Below, piece by piece: positions 37,228 to 44,883 of a DNA stretch of 64,000 nt (the first letter of the stretch is position 1; each line of letters starts with the position of its first letter). The DNA is from CADEFX01 sp046154585 (lineage in GTDB: Bacteria; Pseudomonadota; Alphaproteobacteria; Rhizobiales; Hyphomicrobiaceae). The notes beneath the pieces are model-generated. The model made no database searches. It was given only the letters and a program-made list of their open reading frames with translations, and was not told the DNA's origin. Made by a program: the position numbers and the translations under genes. The DNA lies in the NCBI GenBank assembly GCA_046154585.1, contig JBJXDX010000091.1, positions 1 through 64,000 of the forward strand, given 5' to 3'.

Positions 37228-38382
37228 ATGAACAGCGCAATTGCCCTCAGACGGATCGATGTCTTCGTCTATCGCGCGCCGATCAAGGAGCCGATCGTCA
37301 CATCGTTCGGCTCCATTCCAGCTCGCGTGGCCGTGCTGATCCGGGCCGAAGACAAGGACGGAGCGCACGGCTGGGGTGAGGTCTGGGCGAACTTTCCGCC
37401 TTCCGGTGCCGAGAGCAAGGCGCGCCTGCTCGAAACCGTCATCGTGCCGGCCGCCCTCGGCCGTACCTATGCGAGCCCGGCGGCAGCGTGGATCGAGCTC
37501 ACCACCCGCATGCGCCGCAACGCCATTCAGAGCGCGGAGCCAGGTCCGTTTGCTGCCTGCATCGCCGGGCTGGACGTCGCCTTGTGGGATCTGGTCGCCC
37601 GCAGGGCCGGGATACCTCTATGGCGCGCCCTGGGCCGCACGGATGTGCCGGCGCCGCTCCCCGCTTACGCCAGCAACCTCAATCCGAAGGGCGCCCCCGA
37701 ATATGTGGCCGCCTGCCGCGAGCGCGGCTATCGCGCCTTCAAGCTGAAGGTCGCCTTCAATCTCGACAGCGACCTCGATAACGTCCGCCGCATTTCACGC
37801 GACCTGCGCCATGGCGAGCGCTTCATGATCGACGCCAACCAGGGGTGGGACCTGGCGACCGCGCGTCCCGCCATCGAGGCGTTCAGCCAATTTCCGCTGC
37901 AGTGGATCGAGGAACCCATTTGCGCCGACGATCCGCCGGAGCACTGGGCTGAGCTCCCCATGCTGAGCCGTGTCCCGATCGCCGGCGGCGAGAACATCAT
38001 GGGTCTCGCCGCCTTCGATGCCGCCATCGCGGCGGGCCATCTCGGGGTCATCCAGCCCGACATTTGCAAGTGGGGCGGAATTTCCGGCTGCCTCCCCGTC
38101 GCGCAGCGCGCCGTCAGGGCGGGGCGGCGCTATTGCCCGCATTGGCTGAACTCCGGCATCGGTCTTTTGGCCGCCGCGCATGTCCTGGCCGTCGCCGGCG
38201 GCGATGGACTTCTCGAGCACGATGCCATGGAAGCGCCGTTGCAGGCCGTCCTGGCGCAACCGCTTCCGCCGCTCATCGACGGCGCTTTCGCCCTTCCCGA
38301 CACCGCCGGCCTCGGCGTAGAACCGGACCTCGCCGGAGCACGGCCCTATCTCGTGTCCCACAACGAATTCTCAGCCAAGTGA
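37228..38382 (+). CDS. Mandelate racemase / muconate-lactonizing-enzyme family protein, 384 aa
   Basis: An enolase-superfamily enzyme that abstracts a proton alpha to a carboxylate. The MR_MLE C-terminal barrel has the KxK base motif (FKLKVAF), metal ligands in IDANQGWD, WIEEPI and AGGENI, and the later PHWLNSGIG segment, which may hold a catalytic His. The N-terminal capping domain runs from residue 8 to 130. The start is ATG 37228, although the frame is open further upstream inside phaB. The reaction (racemase, dehydratase or cycloisomerase) cannot be assigned. It is likely co-transcribed with phaB and perhaps ppa. Confidence 0.85.
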   Translation: MNSAIALRRIDVFVYRAPIKEPIVTSFGSIPARVAVLIRAEDKDGAHGWGEVWANFPPSGAESKARLLETVIVPAALGRTYASPAAAWIELTTRMRRNAIQSAEPGPFAACIAGLDVALWDLVARRAGIPLWRALGRTDVPAPLPAYASNLNPKGAPEYVAACRERGYRAFKLKVAFNLDSDLDNVRRISRDLRHGERFMIDANQGWDLATARPAIEAFSQFPLQWIEEPICADDPPEHWAELPMLSRVPIAGGENIMGLAAFDAAIAAGHLGVIQPDICKWGGISGCLPVAQRAVRAGRRYCPHWLNSGIGLLAAAHVLAVAGGDGLLEHDAMEAPLQAVLAQPLPPLIDGAFALPDTAGLGVEPDLAGARPYLVSHNEFSAK

Positions 38383-38392
38383 GCACAGCTTC

Positions 38393-38932
38393 ATGCGCAT
38401 CGACGCCATCGCCACCGGCAAAAACCCGCCAGACGATGTCAACGTCATCATCGAGGTGCCCATCGGGGGCGAGCCCATCAAGTATGAGATGGATAAGGCC
38501 GCCGGCACGCTCGTCGTCGATCGCTTCCTCTATACGCCCATGCGCTATCCGGGCAACTACGGCTTCGTTCCCCATACGCTGTCGGCCGATGGCGACCCGA
38601 TAGACGTCCTCGTCGCCAACACGCGCCCGATCGTGCCGGGCGCCGTCATCAACGTGAAGCCGATCGGCGTTCTGAAAATGCGCGACGAGGCCGGCGGCGA
38701 CGAGAAGATCATCGCCGTGCCGTCAGTGAAGCTCACGCAGCGCTACGAGCGTGTCGGCAACTACACAGACCTGCCGCGCATCACGCTGGATCAGATCCAG
38801 CACTTCTTCGTGCACTACAAGGATCTCGAGCCCGGCAAATGGGTCGAGGTAGCCGGCTGGGGCGATGCCGCCGAGGCCAAGCAGCTCATTGTCGAGGCCA
38901 TCGAACGCGCCGGGATAGCTTCCAAAGCGTAG
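38393..38932 (+). CDS. ppa: Inorganic pyrophosphatase, family I, 179 aa
   Basis: Hydrolyses PPi to two phosphates, pulling biosynthetic reactions forward in the cytoplasm. Length and blocks match the soluble hexameric enzyme: VIIEVPIGGEPIKYEMDK, YPGNYGFVPHT, the metal-binding DGDPIDVLV (the D-x-D-P-x-D signature) and the C-terminal FFVHYKDLEPGKW. ATG 38393 lies ten bases after the preceding stop, so it is in the same transcription unit. Confidence 0.95.
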   Translation: MRIDAIATGKNPPDDVNVIIEVPIGGEPIKYEMDKAAGTLVVDRFLYTPMRYPGNYGFVPHTLSADGDPIDVLVANTRPIVPGAVINVKPIGVLKMRDEAGGDEKIIAVPSVKLTQRYERVGNYTDLPRITLDQIQHFFVHYKDLEPGKWVEVAGWGDAAEAKQLIVEAIERAGIASKA

Positions 38933-38956
38933 CGAACTGCAAGAGGAGGCCTGGCC

Positions 38957-39319
38957 ATGTCGAAATCCGACGATCTCCGCATCCTTGCGGAGCTGAACGA
39001 AGGTTACGTCCGTTCGGTCGAAACGTCCGACGTGCGCTGGTTTGATGAGCATCTGGCGCAGGATTTCAGGAACAGCAATCCCGACGGCACGTTGATCGGT
39101 CGCGAGGCCTTTCTTGCGCAGATCGCCAAGGCATCCGGCGTGACGGACATCCGCCCGCATGACGTGGAGATCCGCCTGCTCGGCGACTTCGCCATCATCC
39201 ATGCCCATACGACCTACCAGAAACCCGACGGCACCGCCGGATCGGGCCGCTACACGGATGACTGGCACAGGCAGGGCGGCCGCTGGCGCTGCGTCTCGGC
39301 CCACGTCAGCCCGTTCTAA
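38957..39319 (+). CDS. NTF2-like / SnoaL-type small protein (DUF4440-like), 120 aa
   Basis: A small soluble protein of the NTF2-like superfamily. An N-terminal helical stretch (ILAELNEGYVRSVETSD) is followed by WFDEHLAQDFRNSNPDG, typical of SnoaL/DUF4440 proteins, and strands including DFAIIHAHTTYQKPDG and WRCVSAHVSPF at the end. Members serve as ligand-binding or isomerase-like folds and function cannot be inferred. It follows ppa by 24 bases, preceded by GAGGAGG-like purines, so is probably the last gene of that unit. Confidence 0.8.
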   Translation: MSKSDDLRILAELNEGYVRSVETSDVRWFDEHLAQDFRNSNPDGTLIGREAFLAQIAKASGVTDIRPHDVEIRLLGDFAIIHAHTTYQKPDGTAGSGRYTDDWHRQGGRWRCVSAHVSPF

Positions 39320-39334
39320 GGCTCGCACTGCGCA

Positions 39335-39502
39335 CTACTTGGCCTGCTTCGTCGGCACGGCCTGCTCGCTGGTGAAATGTCCGCGATCCCAGGTGAGCAT
39401 TACAACGAAGGCCGCCAGTGCGAGCACGAACACCATGATCTTGCCGGCGCTCCAGCCACGGGGATCCCAGCTTGCGCGCGGATTTGTAGGCTGATCGGTC
39501 AC
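39335..39502 (-). CDS. Small single-TM membrane protein, 55 aa
   Basis: The minus strand from GTG 39502 reads VTDQPTNPRASWDPRGWSAG followed by one hydrophobic segment (KIMVFVLALAAFVVML) and a short polar tail ending TKQAK. The longer open frame upstream is Arg-rich and unlikely to be coding. Tiny inner-membrane proteins of this form are common in the order. It converges with the SnoaL-like gene (15 bases between stops). I do not recognise a family, and the start is uncertain. Confidence 0.5.
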   Translation of the reverse strand: MTDQPTNPRASWDPRGWSAGKIMVFVLALAAFVVMLTWDRGHFTSEQAVPTKQAK

Positions 39503-39839
39503 TAGAATGCTCCAGGTCACTTCGATATCGCGACAATAAGCGGAAGCACGCGAAGTTCCAGTCACATCGCGCAACCGCCGGCCCCCGCCGGCGCGCCGGC
39601 GACGACACCCTGACAAATGTCAGGAGTGTTTGGGCACCACCTTGCCCCGCCTTGAACGCGGCACCACGTCATTGCGGCTCTACTGCGACCGGCGCTCCTT
39701 CTGGGGGAACCGCACTCGCAGCGGCGCCGTTTTGATTGAGCGATAACGCGCATGCATCGAAATCAAATCAAGAAGGCAGCAGCCCTTGGCTCCGGCCGGG
39801 AGTAACGGTGTCGATGTCCCAACTTACGGGGGAAAGACA
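39503..39839. other. Gene-free region upstream of egtB with a perfect 16-base palindrome
   Basis: No convincing gene is present in these 337 bases. At 39609-39624 the sequence CCTGACAAATGTCAGG is a perfect inverted repeat (7+2+7), the size of a dimeric repressor site. It lies about 230 bases before egtB and 107 bases upstream of the small membrane-protein start. GGGGGAAAG (39829-39837) is the egtB ribosome site. Confidence 0.5.
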
Positions 39840-41141
39840 ATGGCAGTGACAAGACCTCAACCAAGCCCGCGACCGGCATCGCGCCGGCGCTCCGGCGAAG
39901 CCTTGACGCAAAGGCTGGCCGAGACGCGGAGACTTTCGCTCGAGCTCGCCGAGCCGTTGTCGCCAGAGGATATGACCGTCCAGCCCATGGACGACGCCAG
40001 CCCCACCAAGTGGCACCTCGCCCATGTCACCTGGTTTTTCGAGCAGTTCATTCTGAAGCAGCATCTCGCCGGCTACGAGCCGTTCGACGAAGCCTTCAAT
40101 TACTGCTTCAACTCGTACTACGAGAGCCAGGGGCAACGTCAGCCGCGCGCGCGACGCGGCGTCCTGACGAGGCCGTCGAGCGAACGCGTGCTCATCTATC
40201 GCGCCCACGTCGATGACGCCCTGGCCCGGCTCGGAGCGAACGGCCTTTCGCCTGACGTCGCTCGCCTGATCGAGGTCGGCATCAATCATGAGCAGCAGCA
40301 CCAGGAGCTGCTCCTGACCGACATCCTGGCGCTCTTCGCCGCCAATCCGCTGCGCCCGGCCTATCGCACGCGCCGGCCACGCCCGGCAGCTAAAACGCCG
40401 GACGCCGTGCACTGGATCGACTTGCCCGGCGGCATCCGTCAAGCCGGCCACGACGGCAGCGGCTATGCCTGGGACAACGAGGCTCCGCGCCACGACACGC
40501 TCATCCGTCCCTTCCGCCTGGCCGATCGCCTCGTCACCAATGACGAATGGCTGGAGTTCATGGCGGATGGCGGCTATCGCACTGCATCGCTCTGGCTCGC
40601 CGACGGCTGGGCCACCGTCAATCGCGACGGCTGGTGCGCTCCGCTCTATTGGGAGGAGCGCGACGGTGCGTGGCACGGCATGTCGCTCGAAGGTTTGCAG
40701 CCCGTCGATCGCGCAGCTCCCGTCGCCCACGTCAGCTACTACGAGGCCGATGCCTATGCTCGCTGGGCGGGCAAACGCCTGCCCACCGAGTTCGAATGGG
40801 AGATCGCGGCGCAAGGCCTGCCTGTCACCCAAAATGCCTTCGCAACCCGCGCCTTCAGGCCGCTCCCCGCAGAGGCCGCTAACGGTCAACTGCAGCAGAT
40901 GTTCGGCGACGTATGGCAGTGGACCCAGAGCGCCTACCTTCCCTATCCGGGATACAAGCCGCCCGCCGGCGCACTCGGCGAATACAACGGCAAGTTCATG
41001 GTCAGCCAACAGGTGCTGCGCGGCAGCTCCTGCGCCACGCCGGACGGCCATTCGCGTCCGACCTACCGCAATTTCTTCTATCCCCACCAGCGCTGGCAGT
41101 TCGTGGGCCTGCGCCTTGCCTCGGAGATCGTGCAATGCTGA
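39840..41141 (+). CDS. egtB: Ergothioneine biosynthesis sulfoxide synthase EgtB, 433 aa
   Basis: A non-haem iron enzyme that joins hercynine to a thiol donor and oxidises sulphur in ergothioneine synthesis. An N-terminal DinB-like domain holds the iron ligands: KWHLAH (H59/H62) and NHEQQHQE (H150, H154). A formylglycine-generating-enzyme-like (FGE-sulfatase) domain follows from about residue 195 to the end, with the late motif VLRGSSCATPDGHSRPTYRN. ATG 39840 follows GGGGGAAAG. Its stop overlaps the egtD start by seven bases. No egtA or egtC is beside it, so the donor could be cysteine or a glutathione precursor; undecided. Confidence 0.93.
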   Translation: MAVTRPQPSPRPASRRRSGEALTQRLAETRRLSLELAEPLSPEDMTVQPMDDASPTKWHLAHVTWFFEQFILKQHLAGYEPFDEAFNYCFNSYYESQGQRQPRARRGVLTRPSSERVLIYRAHVDDALARLGANGLSPDVARLIEVGINHEQQHQELLLTDILALFAANPLRPAYRTRRPRPAAKTPDAVHWIDLPGGIRQAGHDGSGYAWDNEAPRHDTLIRPFRLADRLVTNDEWLEFMADGGYRTASLWLADGWATVNRDGWCAPLYWEERDGAWHGMSLEGLQPVDRAAPVAHVSYYEADAYARWAGKRLPTEFEWEIAAQGLPVTQNAFATRAFRPLPAEAANGQLQQMFGDVWQWTQSAYLPYPGYKPPAGALGEYNGKFMVSQQVLRGSSCATPDGHSRPTYRNFFYPHQRWQFVGLRLASEIVQC

Positions 41142-42106
41142 CGCCCAACATGCGTGACCTGTTGTCGGAGCGCTTCGCCCTCGTCGAGGACGAATTTGCC
41201 TCAGCTGTCGTGCACGGCTTGTCGCGGCCGCAGAAAACTCTGCCGTGCCGCTTTTTTTATGACGCGCGCGGCAGCGAGCTATTCGAGGAGATCACGCGCC
41301 TTCCCGAGTACTATCCGACACGCACGGAAGCGGCGATCCTTGCCGCGCACGCGGCTGAGATGGCGAGCAGCGTGCCCAGTGGCGGCGTCCTAGTCGAATT
41401 CGGATCCGGCTCCAGCCGCAAGACAGAAACGCTGCTGCAGCACCTGACGCAGCTTCGCGCCTACGTCATGATCGACGTGTCCGCGAGTGCGCTCGAAGAC
41501 GCGCGGGCTCGCCTGGCGACGCGCTTCCCGACGCTCGATGTCCGCCCCATGGTCGCCGACTTTTCATATCCCGTCGCGCTTCCGATGGATCTCGCCGACT
41601 GCCATCGCACCGGCTTTTTCCCAGGCTCCACCATTGGCAACCTCAATCCCGTCGAGGCGCAACGGCTCCTTCGCGTGTTCCGCGGCGTGCTTTCACCTGG
41701 AAGCCGCCTAATCGTGGGCGTCGACCTCAAGAAGGATCTGTCGATCCTCCTGCCGGCCTACAACGATGCGGCCGGCTTCACGGCCGCGTTCAATCTCAAT
41801 CTTCTGGCGCGCATCAATCGCGAGGTCGCCCCCGCGTTCGATCTCAGCGCCTTCCGTCATGAGGCCATCTACAATGTCCGCGACGGGCGCATCGAGATGC
41901 ACCTTGTCAGCCGGAAGGACCAGGACATCTTGATCGCCGGGCACCGCTTCCACTTCCGGCGGGGCGAAACGATCCACACCGAGAACTCCTACAAGTACAC
42001 GGTGCGCCAGTTCCAGGATCTCGCCCGAGCCGCCGATTGGCTCCCGAGCCGCGCCTGGACCGACAAGGACGATCTCTTCAGCGTCCACGAGCTCGTCTGC
42101 GCGTGA
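41135..42106 (+). CDS. egtD: L-histidine Nα-methyltransferase EgtD, 323 aa
   Basis: Trimethylates histidine to hercynine with three SAM, the first step of ergothioneine synthesis. The Methyltransf_33 fold is shown by CRFFYDARGSELFEEIT, LPEYYPTRTEAAIL, the SAM-binding LVEFGSGSSRKTETLL, and FPGSTIGNLNP. Length matches known EgtD (about 320). ATG 41135 lies inside the last codons of egtB, so the two are tightly coupled. Downstream, the 3' end is antisense to the truncated metal-efflux adaptor. Confidence 0.94.
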   Translation: MLTPNMRDLLSERFALVEDEFASAVVHGLSRPQKTLPCRFFYDARGSELFEEITRLPEYYPTRTEAAILAAHAAEMASSVPSGGVLVEFGSGSSRKTETLLQHLTQLRAYVMIDVSASALEDARARLATRFPTLDVRPMVADFSYPVALPMDLADCHRTGFFPGSTIGNLNPVEAQRLLRVFRGVLSPGSRLIVGVDLKKDLSILLPAYNDAAGFTAAFNLNLLARINREVAPAFDLSAFRHEAIYNVRDGRIEMHLVSRKDQDILIAGHRFHFRRGETIHTENSYKYTVRQFQDLARAADWLPSRAWTDKDDLFSVHELVCA

Positions 42107-42389
42107 CGTTGAGCGAGACCTCTAGCTCCGCCGTCGAAACCGGCTCGTTGTCGGCCGCACGGTCGAGATAGATGACAAGCACCTCGCCTTCGACGATGCC
42201 TACGAACTGATAGGTCTCCGACACCGCAACGACACGCGGCGATGCGGAATCAGCCGCTCCCGCCGCTTTCGGCTCGTCATGACTATGGCCCTCGTGGGCC
42301 TGCACAAAAGACGATGTAACGACAGCTAGTGCAACCGCCAGGAGGACGGCGTGAAACAGGCGCGCGCACGCGTCGAATGCAAAGCGCAT
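42078..42389 (-). pseudogene. Truncated metal-efflux RND adaptor (HlyD/CzcB type), N-terminal fragment
   Basis: The reading frame begins with a good signal peptide (MRFAFDACARLFHAVLLAVA, cleavage near VQA-HE), then the metal-binding HEGHSHDE stretch and the segment YQFVGIVEGEVLVIYLDR. These match the N-terminus of cation-efflux periplasmic adaptors (CzcB/SilB-like, normally 400-500 aa). Similarity stops after ELEVSL (about 42118); the remaining TRRRARGR is translated from the opposite strand of the egtD 3' end. No RND pump or outer-membrane factor follows. It is a remnant, though a 103-residue exported peptide could still be made. Confidence 0.65.
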
Positions 42390-42443
42390 GGGAATATCTT
42401 TCGTGTCAGCACGACGTGAGACGAACGCTTGGTCCGCCGCGAT

Positions 42444-42857
42444 CTAGACTGAGACGAAAGGTTTTGGAGGACGGTCCAGCCGCCCTGGTCCTACAGGTGG
42501 CGCCGCTCGCTCGTCCCAGGGCGGGACCGTCGCTTGCGGCCAGGACTTGGAGCCCAGAGCAGTGGCGGCGCAAAGCAACGCAACGCCACCATTACAGATC
42601 AGATCGGTGCAGTCAGTGTGAGGAACGAGGCCCTCTGGTGCCGATCGATCGCAATCGACATGCGTTCGCAAGGTATCGGCCTGCGAGCCGGTCTGATCGC
42701 TGGCAGCGTGCGCGATGTGATGCGCCGCGTCGCGCCCATGGGAGGCATGATCGCAATAAAGCGCGTGCGATGCCGCTCCCGTCAACGATGCAAAAAAGAG
42801 CATCAGTGACAGCGTCACGCGCAAAACGTCGACCCATGTCCCTTTTAGGTTCCGCAC
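42444..42857 (-). CDS. His/Cys-rich exported protein beside metal-efflux remnant, 137 aa
   Basis: GTG 42857 starts a protein with an N-terminal hydrophobic segment (VLRVTLSLMLFFASLTGAAS), probably a signal peptide. A His/Cys-rich region (HALYCDHASHGRDAAHHIAH, then HTDCTDLICNGG) follows, and a Pro-rich tail. Composition suggests metal binding or sensing in the periplasm. Similar small proteins occur ahead of cobalt-zinc-cadmium efflux genes, which fits the adjacent broken adaptor (54 bases downstream on the same strand). No family name can be assigned. Confidence 0.5.
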   Translation of the reverse strand: MRNLKGTWVDVLRVTLSLMLFFASLTGAASHALYCDHASHGRDAAHHIAHAASDQTGSQADTLRTHVDCDRSAPEGLVPHTDCTDLICNGGVALLCAATALGSKSWPQATVPPWDERAAPPVGPGRLDRPPKPFVSV

Positions 42858-43212
42858 GGCCCATCGCTCAAGTTACGAACCATCAGTTTATGGCGGCCGA
42901 TGTGGCGGCATCAAGGATGCGCACACACCGTACGGCAAGTTGTCTTTCACAAGGTTGAAAAACGCTGACTTTCAGGTCGCGGAACCGGCATACTGCTGCT
43001 CCTGCTCAACCTCTTCGATGATTCCAAAGCCGCACACCAAGGGAGATACTGGCAGTTTCGAAACTAGGCTGCTGCCAACTCCGAAATGAGCTTACGAGTC
43101 GACATTGACTGGAAACGTCACTCATTGGCCGGATGCATGGCTCAAACGCGTCGAAATCTGAGCAGAGACCACGCGACGCGCAGTCGGACTGCAGTCAAAT
43201 CTACGTAGTCCA
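42858..43212. other. Gene-free, relatively AT-rich spacer
   Basis: No plausible reading frame, RNA or clear hairpin is seen in these 355 bases. Base composition is less GC-rich than the neighbours. It separates the metal-efflux debris from the third hyu operon and is consistent with an eroded region. Confidence 0.5.
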
Positions 43213-44883
43213 CTATTCCAACCAGCCATAGTCGCGTCGCGCGGCTTCGGCCGTCACATAGCCGTCGGCAACATCCCGTTCGATCGCCGCCGGATCGCGT
43301 TTCTCAGGCGGACCGTAGCCGCCGGCTCCTGATAGGCGAAAGCTCAGCACATCACCGCGCTTGATCGGTCGCGTCTCTTTTGAATGCAGTTTCTCGCCGT
43401 TCCCATGGGCGTTGAGAATGCTTTCGGCGAGTGCACCCGGCTTGCCGCCGAAGATGCCGTAGGGCGCAAACACATGCCGGTCACCGAGATGCGAGAGCAC
43501 GGCTGTGGAATTCAAGAGCTCGATGTCCTTGCGGATGCCGCATCCGCCGCGCCATTGCCCCGCGCCGCCCGTGTCGGGAATGAAGCCAAAGCGGTGAATG
43601 CGCACCGGACTATGCGTCTCGTGCACCTCGACCGGAATATTGGAGCAGTTCATAACCGGGCTCATGCCCTCGACGCCATCCTTGCCGTGCTGGCCGCCGT
43701 AGCCGGCGAGCGAGACATCATACATGACGAACGGCTTGCCGGTACGATCGTCGATGCCGCCGATGTTTGGGTTCGACCAGTGCGAGAATGCACCCATGGC
43801 CCGATGCGGCAACGCCTGTGCCAGCGCACCGTTGATCGTATCGAAGATGCGGATCTGCAGGATCGGTCGCCCGCCCGATGGTGCCGGAAATTTCGGGTTG
43901 AAGAAGGAGCCTTCGCGCACCTTGAGCTTGATGGGCCGCATGCTGCCTTCCGTCTGCGGGTCGAGCGCATTGCAGAAGGTCTTGATGGCGAACACGGCAT
44001 AGGCGCGGGAATAGTTGATGTAGGAGTTGATGGCAGCCGGTACGGCATCGGAGGAGCGCGAGAAATCGAACTCGACCTCGCCCCTGCCGTCGAACGTGAT
44101 GTCGACAACCATGCGAATGGGCTCGGTGCCGGGGCCGTAGTCGTCCATCTTGTCTTCGAAGCTGTAGGTGCCGGCCGGAACCTTGGCCAGGACAGCGCGC
44201 ATCGTCTTCTCGGAGCGATCGAGAATGGCCTCGTAGGCCCGACCCACCGTCTCAGCTCCATAGTCGCGGAACATCTTCTCGAGACGCACCGACGCGGTTA
44301 GGTTTGCGGTGTGCTGCGCCAGCAGGTCGCCGCGCACCTTGTCCGGCATGCGCACGTTGCCGAGCACCATGCGCAGAATGTCCTCGTCGATCTTGCCTTC
44401 GCGGACGAAACGCACCGGAAGAATGCGCAATCCCTCCTGGAATGCCTCGGTAACGCCGTGCACCTTCTGCGACCCGGGCGCAGCTCCGCCCATGTCCACC
44501 TGGTGCGCCGAGCACGCTACGAAGCCGATGACGCGACCATCCAGGAACACCGGCATGATCTGATAGGTGTCGGGAAAATGCCCCGCACCGATGAACGAGT
44601 CGTTGACGAGAACGGAGTCGCCGGGTTTCAGCGTATCGACGGGAAAATACTGCAGCACACTCTTGGCGACGAATGGCATGGAGCCCAGATGCCCCGGGCT
44701 AAAGTTGCCCTGCGCGATCATCACCGCGTTGCGATCGAACAGGGCCGTCGCAAAGTCATCGCCTTCCCGCACGCCTTCCGAGAACGCCGTGTGGCGCAGC
44801 GTGATGCCAAGCTCCTCGGCGATTGAGATCAACGAGTTCCAGATGACGGTCAGCGTGATGGGATCGACAGTCTTGGCTGTCAC
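43213..44883 (-). CDS. HyuB-type subunit, third pair, 556 aa
   Basis: Beta subunit of a third HyuA/HyuB enzyme. Family blocks: DPITLTVIWNSLISIAEELG, HTAFSEGVREGDDFATALFD, FSPGHLGSMPF, VLVNDSFIGAGHFPD, and the C-terminal RGDVLSFRLSGAGGYGPPEK. It is shorter than the other two HyuBs (602 and 668), lacking the C-terminal extension. GTG 44883 overlaps the hyuA stop by four bases (GTGA), deciding the start; the open frame running further to 45705 is antisense-type noise. It is in a unit with hyuA and the aminotransferase. Confidence 0.88.
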   Translation of the reverse strand: MTAKTVDPITLTVIWNSLISIAEELGITLRHTAFSEGVREGDDFATALFDRNAVMIAQGNFSPGHLGSMPFVAKSVLQYFPVDTLKPGDSVLVNDSFIGAGHFPDTYQIMPVFLDGRVIGFVACSAHQVDMGGAAPGSQKVHGVTEAFQEGLRILPVRFVREGKIDEDILRMVLGNVRMPDKVRGDLLAQHTANLTASVRLEKMFRDYGAETVGRAYEAILDRSEKTMRAVLAKVPAGTYSFEDKMDDYGPGTEPIRMVVDITFDGRGEVEFDFSRSSDAVPAAINSYINYSRAYAVFAIKTFCNALDPQTEGSMRPIKLKVREGSFFNPKFPAPSGGRPILQIRIFDTINGALAQALPHRAMGAFSHWSNPNIGGIDDRTGKPFVMYDVSLAGYGGQHGKDGVEGMSPVMNCSNIPVEVHETHSPVRIHRFGFIPDTGGAGQWRGGCGIRKDIELLNSTAVLSHLGDRHVFAPYGIFGGKPGALAESILNAHGNGEKLHSKETRPIKRGDVLSFRLSGAGGYGPPEKRDPAAIERDVADGYVTAEAARRDYGWLE

